This document shows positions 53,400 through 60,745 of a DNA stretch of 64,000 bases, in pieces (positions within the stretch are counted from its first letter, which is position 1; each line of letters starts with the position of its first letter). Origin of the DNA: Anaerolineae bacterium (GTDB taxonomy: Bacteria; Chloroflexota; Anaerolineae; Anaerolineales; Anaerolineaceae). Location: NCBI GenBank assembly GCA_013178185.1, contig JABLXC010000011.1, forward strand, positions 20,144 through 84,143, read 5' to 3'. Both the position numbers and the translations under genes were made by a program. The notes under the pieces were generated by a model, which saw only the letters and a program-made list of their open reading frames with translations, had not been told where the DNA came from and ran no database searches.

Positions 53400-54532
53400 C
53401 GAAGCACCGCCTCATCCCAGGCAGTAATCCATTGCTCACGGTTCTGGTCAATCAAATCAATTGGAAGCATCGCTGGCTCCGCAGGAATTTGCGCAAACTT
53501 GACGAACTCCTCAGGCAATTTCGCCTGGCTGTTGACCGGATAGACGAACATCTGGAGGGGAATATCTTCCTGAAAAGAAACGCCAAGCATAAAATCTACC
53601 CATTTTTCAGCAAGTGCTCGTTTGGCAGTCCCTTTCAATATACCGACAAACTCGATCTGCCGGAAACAAGTGTTCTTATCTACAATCGAAGCAGTGGGCG
53701 GTTCAGAGAGGGGTTCGCTGGCAAAGATCAGCTCGGCAACAGGGCTGGAACCGTAAGACACCACTAGCGGTTGCTGCCCCTTACCAGATGAGCCGCTAAA
53801 ATTGGTGTAATAAGCCGTAGACCAATCATTCACAACAGCTACATCGTTTGCACGAAGGGCTTTCCAGAAATCCAAGTAATTTTCTGGCCCAAAGTCAGCA
53901 ATAGTCGCCAGAAGAAAAGCCAGTCCAGGCGATGAAGTCGCCGGGTTCTCAACAACCAGCAAGCCTTTATATTCCGGCTTGATGAGATCCTGCAACCTTT
54001 GCGGAATAATGAGCCCTTTCTGCTCAAAATAAGCCTTATCGTAATTGATGCAAACATCGCCAAAATCAACCGGTAGGGCGCGATTTTCCGCATCCAGTTT
54101 ATACGCATCCGGAATATCTGCCAGAGCGGGCGAGGAATAAGGCTCGAAGATATCTTCCCGCAAGGCACGGGATAAAAAAGTGTTATCCACCCCGTAAAAA
54201 ACATCTGCAAGAGGCGAAGCTTTGGTCAACACAGCGCGGTTGAGCGCCGAACCTGTATCGCCGCTGAGCAAAAAATTAACCTTGGTGTTGTTCAGCCGCT
54301 CGAACTCGGCAATAACCTCCTCGCTGGCTGCGAAAGAATCATGCGTCATCACCGTCAACGTTTGAGGTTCGCTGCTTGGCTGTGGCGAAGATTCGGTTTT
54401 CATCGGCGGCTGCAAAGCGGTTGGGGCAACCGAAGGAGATAAAGAAGGCGTCTGGCTGCTCTGCCCTACGCAAGCCGTCAGCAGCAAAAGCGAAGCGGCC
54501 AAAACAACCATCCATTTGTATTTAAGGTTCAT
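53396..54532 (-). CDS. thiB: Thiamine-binding lipoprotein
   Basis: A 378-residue binding lipoprotein (lipobox LLLLTACVG) of the ThiB/TbpA family. SFAASEEVIAEFERLNNTKV, GVDNTFLSRALRE and PVDFGDVCINYDKAYFEQKG match thiamine-binding proteins. The Ser/Thr/Pro-rich linker after the lipobox is expected for a surface lipoprotein. It lies second in the TPP-controlled operon. Confidence 0.88.
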   Translation of the reverse strand: MNLKYKWMVVLAASLLLLTACVGQSSQTPSLSPSVAPTALQPPMKTESSPQPSSEPQTLTVMTHDSFAASEEVIAEFERLNNTKVNFLLSGDTGSALNRAVLTKASPLADVFYGVDNTFLSRALREDIFEPYSSPALADIPDAYKLDAENRALPVDFGDVCINYDKAYFEQKGLIIPQRLQDLIKPEYKGLLVVENPATSSPGLAFLLATIADFGPENYLDFWKALRANDVAVVNDWSTAYYTNFSGSSGKGQQPLVVSYGSSPVAELIFASEPLSEPPTASIVDKNTCFRQIEFVGILKGTAKRALAEKWVDFMLGVSFQEDIPLQMFVYPVNSQAKLPEEFVKFAQIPAEPAMLPIDLIDQNREQWITAWDEAVLR

Positions 54533-54546
54533 TTCTCACCTCCACA

Positions 54547-55206
54547 TCATAAAACGTCTTCCCCTTTGCGGGTATGGACGCAGAGTAACAGACCGCTCTG
54601 GACATGCACCGTCGCGCGTCGGGCTGTAAGAAGATTGCTGACCCCGCGGGCGACGTCCGGATACAGCGTTTCGCCAACCAGCGGGTACTTCAAGCCCTCC
54701 GTCCAAATCCCGGCTGCCGGAGCGTGATAAGGCAACAAAGAGACAGTATCACCGGGTTCGCCCTGGATCACCCCAACAGACCGGATAAAGAACACCTCGG
54801 TAGCGCCGTCCTCAAGACGAACATCCTTTTCTAGTAGTGCAGGACGTGTCAGCAGCCCAATATTGGCAAGCGTGTGATCTAACCGCCCTCCAAGCGCAGC
54901 CACGATCAGGATCTGCCGCGCTTCCATCACTTCCGGCATCTGCAAAGCCAGTTCCAGATCGGTTTCATCCTTATCTCTCGAAAAACGAAAAACCTTCACC
55001 CCAGCATTTTGCAGCGGCTCAATTTGAACCAGGCCGACGGAATCCAGATCCCCCACCAGAATATGGGGTTGGAGACCAAGCCTTTGCAGATATCTTAACC
55101 CCCCATCCACCGCCACAAGCAGATCTCCCGGTTGGATACGGTCCTTGATCACAGCAAGATTCCTGATCTCACCGTTCACAAAAATAAACGCACGACCCAG
55201 TTCCAT
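54547..55206 (-). CDS. Thiamine diphosphokinase
   Basis: A 219-residue TPK, starting at ATG 55206. The frame is open upstream but that part is riboswitch. AVDGGLRYL, GDLDSV, DKDETDLELAL and ALGGRLDHTLANI are the family motifs. It converts thiamine to thiamine diphosphate with ATP. It is followed by thiB, so uptake and activation are made together. Its ribosome site GGAGG is part of the hairpin at 55213-55233. Confidence 0.93.
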   Translation of the reverse strand: MELGRAFIFVNGEIRNLAVIKDRIQPGDLLVAVDGGLRYLQRLGLQPHILVGDLDSVGLVQIEPLQNAGVKVFRFSRDKDETDLELALQMPEVMEARQILIVAALGGRLDHTLANIGLLTRPALLEKDVRLEDGATEVFFIRSVGVIQGEPGDTVSLLPYHAPAAGIWTEGLKYPLVGETLYPDVARGVSNLLTARRATVHVQSGLLLCVHTRKGEDVL

Positions 55207-55212
55207 AAAAAA

Positions 55213-55233
55213 CACCCTCCGCCGGGGAGGGTG
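55213..55233 (-). terminator. TPP-controlled terminator/ribosome-site hairpin
   Basis: CACCCTCC and GGAGGGTG form an eight-base stem around CCGGC, followed by TTTTTT and the ATG. The 3' arm carries GGAGG, the only ribosome site of the kinase gene. The hairpin could stop transcription and also hide the ribosome site. Confidence 0.8.
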
Positions 55234-55256
55234 AAAAACATAAAGCGAAAATATTT

Positions 55257-55341
55257 TTCCCTCCGCCGGCATTATCCGGATCAGGTAATGCGGGTCGAGG
55301 ATTTTCATCCTCCTCTCAGCCAGGTTCACCAGGCTCCCCGT
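55257..55341 (-). ncRNA. TPP riboswitch (THI element)
   Basis: On the minus strand all conserved blocks are present in order: GGGGAGCC, GGCTGAGA, GACCC, ACCTGATCCGGATAATGCC and GGCGGAGGGA. The variable P3 stem (GAGGATGAAAATCCTC) lies between the second and third blocks. It should sense thiamine diphosphate and switch off the kinase-transporter operon through the hairpin just downstream. Confidence 0.97.
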
Positions 55342-55355
55342 ATGTTCTTGATATC

Positions 55356-55384
55356 AGTATATTTTAGACAGAGTAATTTGTCAA
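55356..55384 (-). promoter_or_regulatory. Promoter of the thiamine operon
   Basis: On the minus strand TTGACA (55384-55379) and TATACT (55361-55356) are spaced by 17 bases. The start is a few bases before the riboswitch. The rest of the gap up to 55547 shows no further feature. Confidence 0.72.
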
Positions 55385-55547
55385 CATTTTTATTTACAAG
55401 CAGTCCGTCCCATTGAACGCCCCGCAAAACCCAAAACAGCAGAACAGTCGCCTTCACGCCGCCAATTTCAAGCCAGACCAGCAAATCAATCCTCCTCTCA
55501 CCCACCCGTAGTACAATATTCCCAGGAAAATTTCAGCGGAGGAAATC

Positions 55548-56717
55548 ATGGCATACACAGAATTAGAACAAGAAACCATCCAGTTCTTAAGTCGATTGGT
55601 GCAATGCGTCAGCCTTTCCGGCGAAGAACAGCTCGTCGCCAGCCTGGTAGAAGAAAAATGCAAATCCCTTGATTACGATGAAGTCCGTCGCGACGACCTC
55701 GGCAACGTCATCGCCACCCGCCGCGGCGCTCTTCCCGGCGCATCCATCCTTTACGACAGCCACATGGACACCGTCACGGTCGCCAACCCAGAACAATGGA
55801 GCCACGCCCCCTGGGGTGGCGAAATTACCGGCGGCAAGATTTGGGGGCGCGGCGCCTCTGATACCAAAGGCAGCCTCGCCGCCATGGTCATGGCGCTCGG
55901 CGCAATCCCACGCAATGAACTACCCGGCGTCGTCCACGTCATCGGCACCGTCGGCGAAGAAATCATCGAAGGCGCCTCCCTCGCCCGCGCCCTCGCCACC
56001 CTCAAACCCGATGGCGTCATCATCGGCGAGCCCACCGACTGCCGACTCGCCATCGGACAAAAAGGTCGCGCCCGCATGGATTTCATCGCCTATGGCCGCG
56101 CCGCCCACACCGCCAACCCCGAAGAAGGCGAAAACCCCATAGACAAAACCGCCCTCATGCTCCAACGCATCCGCCAGACCCCCCAAAAGCAAGACCCTAT
56201 TTTCGGCGCAGCCGTCATCGAACCCCTCCTCATCTCCTCCCTCCCCAATCCCAGCACCTCCACCATCCCATTTGAATGCCGCATCTCCTACGACCGCCGT
56301 CTCCTCCTCGGCGAAACCCCCCAAACCCTTCTCGCCGAATACCGCAGCCTCTTCCCCGATCTCACCGGCTGGCAAATCAACATGCATCAAGCCAGCTTTC
56401 AGACCTATACCGGCCTCGAGCTCAGCGTCCCCGATTTTCACCCCGCCTGGCTCATGGATGAAAATTCCCCCTTCGTCCAGTTGGGCGTCCAGGCTATACA
56501 GTCTGCCGGCATCGCCCCCCAAACCTATGTCGTCCCCTACTGCACCAACGGCAGCGCCAGCGCCGGCGAATTAGGCCTCCCCACCATCATCTTCGGCCCC
56601 TCCACCATCCGCATGGCACACGCCGTAGACGAGCACATCGAAATCGAAGAGCTTCTGCGCAGCCTCCACGGTTTCATCAGCCTCGGCAAGACGATGGGCA
56701 AATTCCTATCCCCCTGA
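55548..56717 (+). CDS. M20-family metallohydrolase resembling YgeY
   Basis: A 389-residue M20 peptidase/deacetylase. Metal ligands: H in YDSHMDTV, D in GRGASDTKG, E-E in GTVGEEI, and E in IGEPTDC; the final His is in MAHAVDEH. The segment IGEPTDCRLAIGQKGRARMD and SYDRRLLLGET are close to YgeY, the M20 branch labelled as linked to selenium metabolism. Its exact substrate is unknown. GGAGGAAA precedes the ATG. Confidence 0.82.
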   Translation: MAYTELEQETIQFLSRLVQCVSLSGEEQLVASLVEEKCKSLDYDEVRRDDLGNVIATRRGALPGASILYDSHMDTVTVANPEQWSHAPWGGEITGGKIWGRGASDTKGSLAAMVMALGAIPRNELPGVVHVIGTVGEEIIEGASLARALATLKPDGVIIGEPTDCRLAIGQKGRARMDFIAYGRAAHTANPEEGENPIDKTALMLQRIRQTPQKQDPIFGAAVIEPLLISSLPNPSTSTIPFECRISYDRRLLLGETPQTLLAEYRSLFPDLTGWQINMHQASFQTYTGLELSVPDFHPAWLMDENSPFVQLGVQAIQSAGIAPQTYVVPYCTNGSASAGELGLPTIIFGPSTIRMAHAVDEHIEIEELLRSLHGFISLGKTMGKFLSP

Positions 56718-56748
56718 TCGCCCTCCCACCCTTCCCGTAAAATGACCA

Positions 56749-56777
56749 CTGGCCGGCCGCTTTCACTCGCCGGCCAG
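56749..56777 (-). terminator. Possible terminator overlapping the ABC-F stop codon
   Basis: CTGGCCGGC and GCCGGCCAG form a perfect nine-base stem. On the minus strand TGGTCATTTTACG follows, so the T-run is weak. It overlaps the last codons of the ABC-F gene. Confidence 0.4.
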
Positions 56778-58412
56778 GTTGCTCACCCAGATCCCGCCTT
56801 CCCGCGCCTCCCACAAAACCGTCGCAAACGACTGGATGAAATACCGGTCGTGCACCACCGCCAGCGCCGTCCCCCCAAAGACGCTCAAAGCCTCCTCAAA
56901 CCTGCTTCGCGACGGAATATCCAGGTGGTTAACCGGCTCGTCCAGCAGCAAAAAGTTACACCCCCTCCCTGCCAGCGCCGCCAGCATAAGCCGCGCCCGC
57001 TCCCCATAAGAAAGCTTCCCCACCGGCGTGAACACCTCATCCCCCCGGAACAGATAGCGCGCCAAAAACGGCCGGACCTGGCTCTCCGGCATCTCGGTCG
57101 TCTGCTGTATCGTCTCAAAAGCGTTCAGCTTCCCGTCCAGGCCCTCCTGCTCCTGCGCCATATACCCGATCTTCACCCCCGCCCCGATGCGCGCCTCCCC
57201 CGCCAGCGCCTCGATCTCCCCCGCCAGCGTCCGCAGCAGCGTCGTCTTGCCGCACCCATTCGCCCCCACCAGCGCCACCCGCTCCCCATGCCGGATCGTT
57301 AAATTCAAATCCTTCAACAACGTCGTCTCCCCATACCCCACCGTCAAATGCCTCAGCACCGCCACATCCCGCCCGTTCGGCCCCAGCCGACCAAAAGTCA
57401 TCCGCAGCCGCGCCTCTTTCAGCGGCCGTTCCACCCGCCCATCCGTCTGCAAATACTCGATCCGCTTTTCGATCGCCTTCGCCCGCCGCACCGTCTTCAG
57501 GCTGCGGTCCGCAAAGAAGCCCGCCGCAAAACCGTCCGTCTTGAACGGATCCGCCTTCCCACCTTTATGAAAGCGCGCCCGCCTCCGCACCGCCGCGGCC
57601 GCCTTCCGCAACCGCCCGATCTCCTCCCGCTGGTCACTATAAGCCTGCCATTGTCGCTCCAGCTCGTCCGCCTTCGCCTCCAGGTACTCGCTGTAACTCC
57701 CGGCGTAAAGCTTCACCCGCTTCGTCTCCCCATCCAGCTCCAAAATTCCCGTCGCCACACGGTCCAAAAATATCCGGTCGTGCGATACCACCACCATCCC
57801 CCCCTCAAACTGCCCCAGCCAGCCCTCCAGCCACTCCAGCATCTCCAGGTCCAGGTGGTTCGTCGGCTCATCCAGCATCAGCACCTGCGGATCCGAAAGC
57901 AAAACCCCCGCCAGCGCCAGCCGAGTCTTCTGCCCCCCGCTCAAATGCGCCGTCGGCGTATCCGGCGCCAGCCCATCCAGCCCCAGCCTTGCCGTCACTT
58001 CCTGGGCAAAACCCGCATACTCCGCCGCCCGCTGCACCTCCCCCAGCGCCGCGTCGTAAGCCCCCTGCGCCTCCACCGAATCCGGCTCTCGCGCCAGCCT
58101 CTCCGCCAGCGTCGCCAGCCGCTCCGAAGCCTCTCCCAGACCAGGCAGCATCCGGTCCAAAAAACCCCCCACCGTCTCCCCCGCCTCGAACTCAAATCCC
58201 TGCGCCAGGTACCCCACCCGCACCCCCGGTGCAAACCGGGCGCTCCCGCCATCCGCCCTCTCCAACCCCAAGATCACCCGCAGCAACGTCGTCTTACCGC
58301 ACCCATTCGCCCCCACCAGCCCAAGCCGCTCACCAACCCTCAGCGAAAAGGTCACATCCTCGAATACGGTCTGAAGACCAAAAGATTTAGAAACACAATT
58401 TACCGAAAGCAT
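56763..58412 (-). CDS. ABC-F ribosome-associated ATPase
   Basis: A 549-residue protein starting at ATG 58412. Two nucleotide-binding domains and no membrane helices: both Walker A motifs are GANGCGKTTLLR, signatures are LSGGQKTRLAL and LSYGERARLML, Walker B are VLMLDEPTNHLD and LLLDEPVNHLD. The arm and the inter-domain linker (KADELERQWQAYSDQREEI) are Arg/Lys/Glu-rich, as in ABC-F proteins that enter the ribosomal E site. Members either rescue stalled ribosomes or protect from antibiotics. The attenuator-like leader suggests induction by ribosome stress. Confidence 0.9.
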   Translation of the reverse strand: MLSVNCVSKSFGLQTVFEDVTFSLRVGERLGLVGANGCGKTTLLRVILGLERADGGSARFAPGVRVGYLAQGFEFEAGETVGGFLDRMLPGLGEASERLATLAERLAREPDSVEAQGAYDAALGEVQRAAEYAGFAQEVTARLGLDGLAPDTPTAHLSGGQKTRLALAGVLLSDPQVLMLDEPTNHLDLEMLEWLEGWLGQFEGGMVVVSHDRIFLDRVATGILELDGETKRVKLYAGSYSEYLEAKADELERQWQAYSDQREEIGRLRKAAAAVRRRARFHKGGKADPFKTDGFAAGFFADRSLKTVRRAKAIEKRIEYLQTDGRVERPLKEARLRMTFGRLGPNGRDVAVLRHLTVGYGETTLLKDLNLTIRHGERVALVGANGCGKTTLLRTLAGEIEALAGEARIGAGVKIGYMAQEQEGLDGKLNAFETIQQTTEMPESQVRPFLARYLFRGDEVFTPVGKLSYGERARLMLAALAGRGCNFLLLDEPVNHLDIPSRSRFEEALSVFGGTALAVVHDRYFIQSFATVLWEAREGGIWVSNLAGE

Positions 58413-58446
58413 CATCACCTTGCCATTCTCTTCTAAACAAAACAAA

Positions 58447-58470
58447 AAACCGGGGCAGCGCCGCCGGTTT
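58447..58470 (-). terminator. Attenuator hairpin in the ABC-F leader
   Basis: On the minus strand AAACCGG pairs with CCGGTTT, with an inner GGC/GCC stem, followed by TTTTTGTTTTG. It stands in front of the gene, about 35 bases before the start codon, so it would end transcription early unless bypassed. Confidence 0.7.
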
Positions 58471-58512
58471 AAATGCCAAAACTTGGGGGTCTACCCTGAA
58501 AAAAGAGGTTAT

Positions 58513-58533
58513 TTACAGGTTGCTCTCGATCAC
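58513..58533 (-). CDS. Six-codon leader peptide of the ABC-F gene
   Basis: AAGGAG, seven bases, then GTG-ATC-GAG-AGC-AAC-CTG-TAA (peptide MIESNL). The ribosome site and spacing are as good as any in the window. It lies between the possible -10 box and the attenuator hairpin. Short leader peptides of this type sense stalled ribosomes in other ABC-F and methyltransferase resistance genes. The peptide itself probably has no other function. Confidence 0.55.
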   Translation of the reverse strand: MIESNL

Positions 58534-58564
58534 CGTTTTTCTCCTTACAAACAGGCCAGCTCCT

Positions 58565-58570
58565 ATTATA
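58565..58570 (-). promoter_or_regulatory. Possible -10 box of the ABC-F transcript
   Basis: TATAAT on the minus strand 32 bases before the leader peptide. No -35 consensus is found upstream in the C-rich stretch. Confidence 0.4.
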
Positions 58571-58615
58571 CCACCCCCTCCCCAGCGCCCTCGCTCCCCA
58601 CCCCCCTTTTGATGA

Positions 58616-58621
58616 TATAAT
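58616..58621 (+). promoter_or_regulatory. Possible -10 box of the hydroxyacid dehydrogenase gene
   Basis: TATAAT 32 bases before the start codon on the plus strand, divergent from the ABC-F box. No -35 consensus is visible. Confidence 0.35.
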
Positions 58622-58653
58622 CTCCTCACCCCAACCCCAAAACGGAGCCCCGC

Positions 58654-59676
58654 ATGTCTAAACATTCCGTCCTTTTCATCACCCAAAGAGGAGAACGCCA
58701 CCAGCAGGCCGCTCTCCAGGCCGCCCCACCCGAATTTGAAATCACCATGCGCCGCGGACCCTCCAAAGAAGAAATCATCCGCCTGCTCCCAGGCAAAGAA
58801 TTCCTCATCTCCGAACGCACCGGCGAAATAGATGCCGACATCATCGCCGCCGGCAAAAACCTCCGCCTCATCCAGCGCCTCGGTTCCCGCACCTACGATA
58901 TAGACCTCCAGGCCGCCCAAAAAGCGAACATCCCCGTCTGCTACATGCCCGTCCGTTCCTGCGTCTGGGTCGCCGAGCACTGCATCCTCCAAATGCTCTC
59001 CCTCGCCCGTCGCATCCGAGAAATGATCCGCATCGCCAACGAAGCCGCCGATTGGGGCCTCCCTCCAAAAAAATGTGACGAAGACTACTTTGCCCCCAAC
59101 TGGTCCGGCCGCCAGGATATCCGCAACCTCTTCCAATCCACCGTCGGCATCGTCGGATTCGGCGAAGTCGGTTCTGAAGTCGCAAAACACCTCAAATCCT
59201 TCGATTGCACGGTTTTATATTATGATATCCAGCGTTACCCTCCCAAAGCCGAGCAAGCCGTCGGCGCTGCCTACGCCCCCCTCGATGACCTCCTCGCCCA
59301 GAGCGACTTCGTCTGCATAACCATGCCCCTCTTCCCCCAAACCGCAGGCATGGTAAACGCCGACTTCCTCAACAAGATGAAACCCGGCGCTTGCCTCGTC
59401 ACCAGCGGCGCAGGCGGCGTCGTCAACGAAGCCGATGTCGCCCAAGCCCTCCAATCCGGCCGCCTCCACGGCTTTGCCGCCGATACCCACGATTACGAAC
59501 CCATCCGGCCCGACAGCCCCCTCCTGCCCATCGCCCGCCAGCAAGATGTCAACGTCATCCTCACCCCCCACATCGCCGGCGCCGGCCTCTCCCACACCAG
59601 CAGCGAGCGCGCCCGCGACTACGCCAACCTCCTCAACATCCTCCAAAACCGCCCCCTCCAGTTCCGCCTCGTCTAA
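58654..59676 (+). CDS. D-2-hydroxyacid dehydrogenase
   Basis: A 340-residue NAD-dependent dehydrogenase of the SerA/2-hydroxyacid family. Rossmann motif GIVGFGEVGSEVA, then D in LYYDIQRYP, catalytic R in VTSGAGG region (the usual N-x-x-R-G is changed to TSGAGGVVNE), E in the DTHDYEPI segment and H in ILTPHIAGAG. The catalytic Arg position reads SGAGG, so the canonical catalytic Arg is not obvious. Substrate unknown. It is separated from the CRISPR array by small ORFs. Confidence 0.82.
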   Translation: MSKHSVLFITQRGERHQQAALQAAPPEFEITMRRGPSKEEIIRLLPGKEFLISERTGEIDADIIAAGKNLRLIQRLGSRTYDIDLQAAQKANIPVCYMPVRSCVWVAEHCILQMLSLARRIREMIRIANEAADWGLPPKKCDEDYFAPNWSGRQDIRNLFQSTVGIVGFGEVGSEVAKHLKSFDCTVLYYDIQRYPPKAEQAVGAAYAPLDDLLAQSDFVCITMPLFPQTAGMVNADFLNKMKPGACLVTSGAGGVVNEADVAQALQSGRLHGFAADTHDYEPIRPDSPLLPIARQQDVNVILTPHIAGAGLSHTSSERARDYANLLNILQNRPLQFRLV

Positions 59677-59751
59677 TTCTGGCTCATGCCTGCCCATCCC
59701 CACATGCATGAGGAAAAATAGAATACAGTTCGATCTCCCCCAGCGGCAGGT

Positions 59752-59937
59752 CTACGGCTCTTGGTTCTTCCGATCCATCCGGTACAGCTCCTCCGCCGTA
59801 ATGTCCGGGTCCAGGCCGATGGACGGATCCTCCTTCCACCAATCCTCCGGCCAGTCCTCCTTTGACGGATCCCAATTCCACGGATCCGGATAATAATTGT
59901 TCGGATCCCAGTCCCTTTTCCTGTTGTTCGGTTCCAT
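59752..59937 (-). CDS. Small Trp/Asp/Pro-rich hypothetical protein
   Basis: A 61-residue frame from ATG 59937 with ten Asp, seven Trp and several Pro (WDPNNYYPDPWNWDPSKED). AAGGAG lies 13 bases upstream, a bit far. Such a biased composition is unlikely by chance in GC-rich DNA, but I do not recognise a family. It follows a coding-like remnant on the same strand and is convergent with the dehydrogenase gene. Confidence 0.4.
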   Translation of the reverse strand: MEPNNRKRDWDPNNYYPDPWNWDPSKEDWPEDWWKEDPSIGLDPDITAEELYRMDRKNQEP

Positions 59938-60135
59938 AGATTCTATTATACTCCTTCCAACAACGATCTTTGAGGATATTCTCTTTTTGGTCAATCTTTT
60001 CGTAAATCAAGGTGTAGTCTGATTCATTATCATAAAGATGGAACTTTTCAACCAGGCCTTTCAACGCAAGTGTATTCTTCGGGACGTTATCAAGCATTTC
60101 CCGGAAATAATCCGGAGGCACATAGCGCCCGTTTT
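59926..60135 (-). pseudogene. Possible gene remnant between the small ORF and the CRISPR array
   Basis: Reading leftwards from the array, the minus strand encodes YVPPDYFREMLDNVPKNTLA, GLVEKFHLYDNESDYTLIYE and DRCWKEYNRIYG. The composition looks like a normal globular protein, with no start codon because the frame enters the repeats. It may be the end of a gene cut off when the array or an insertion arrived. No family recognised; it could also be chance. Confidence 0.35.
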
Positions 60136-60285
60136 TCGGCCCCCCCACGTGCGTGGGGAAAACTTCGAGTGGAAAGGATTCAACAGTAGTTTTGCATCGG
60201 CCCCCCCACGTGCGTGGGGAAAACTCCGGCTTTTGGGAGGGCTCATCACCCTCCCAATCGGCCCCCCCACGTGCGTGGGGAAAAC
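60136..60285 (-). repeat. Leader-distal block of three variant repeats
   Basis: The three repeats at 60136, 60197 and 60258 all begin, on the plus strand, with TCGGCCCCCCC, while the other repeats begin GGAACACCCCC. In the transcript direction the variant lies in the last bases, that is, in the 5' handle of the next crRNA. Stem and first part of the repeat are unchanged. Confidence 0.95.
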
Positions 60286-60712
60286 GCTCTGTATAAATCG
60301 TTCCGCTTCTTCTTCGTAGGAACACCCCCACGTGCGTGGGGAAAACTGATGCAGCAAATCGTAGAGTTGGAATCACCAAGGAACACCCCCACGTGCGTGG
60401 GGAAAACTTTACCTCGCATAGGGTATTTCCAAACTTCTCAGGAACACCCCCACGTGCGTGGGGAAAACTCCTTCGCAGGATCCGCCTGATTGGGCGAGCA
60501 CGGAACACCCCCACGTGCGTGGGGAAAACTTCAATGTCGCTGGATTGCTGCGAGGCGATATGGGAACACCCCCACGTGCGTGGGGAAAACTCCGGGAACA
60601 CAATCCGTTTTTGGCGTCGAGAAGGAACACCCCCACGTGCGTGGGGAAAACTTAATGTTTCCGCTTTCTTGGGCGCGTGACCGCGGAACACCCCCACGTG
60701 CGTGGGGAAAAC

Positions 60713-60745
60713 GCGCTCTTTTGCCTCTCTTCGCAGCATCGCCGC
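60713..60745 (-). repeat. Spacer with an exact second copy at 62848-62880
   Basis: The 33 bases here (plus-strand start GCGCTCTTTTGCC) are identical to the spacer at 62848-62880. The two copies are 35 repeat units apart, so they were acquired separately or moved by recombination between repeats. Confidence 0.97.

Noticed and set aside
55207..55329. N-terminal extension of the thiamine diphosphokinase
   Set aside because: This stretch is the TPP riboswitch and terminator; the proper start is at 55206.
55920..56522. 200-residue Gly/Glu-rich minus-strand ORF in the M20 gene
   Set aside because: Antisense shadow of a C-rich coding sequence.
57348..58436. 362-residue plus-strand ORF opposite the ABC-F gene
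   Set aside because: Antisense shadow with Pro/Arg/His-rich, low-complexity translation and no family resemblance.
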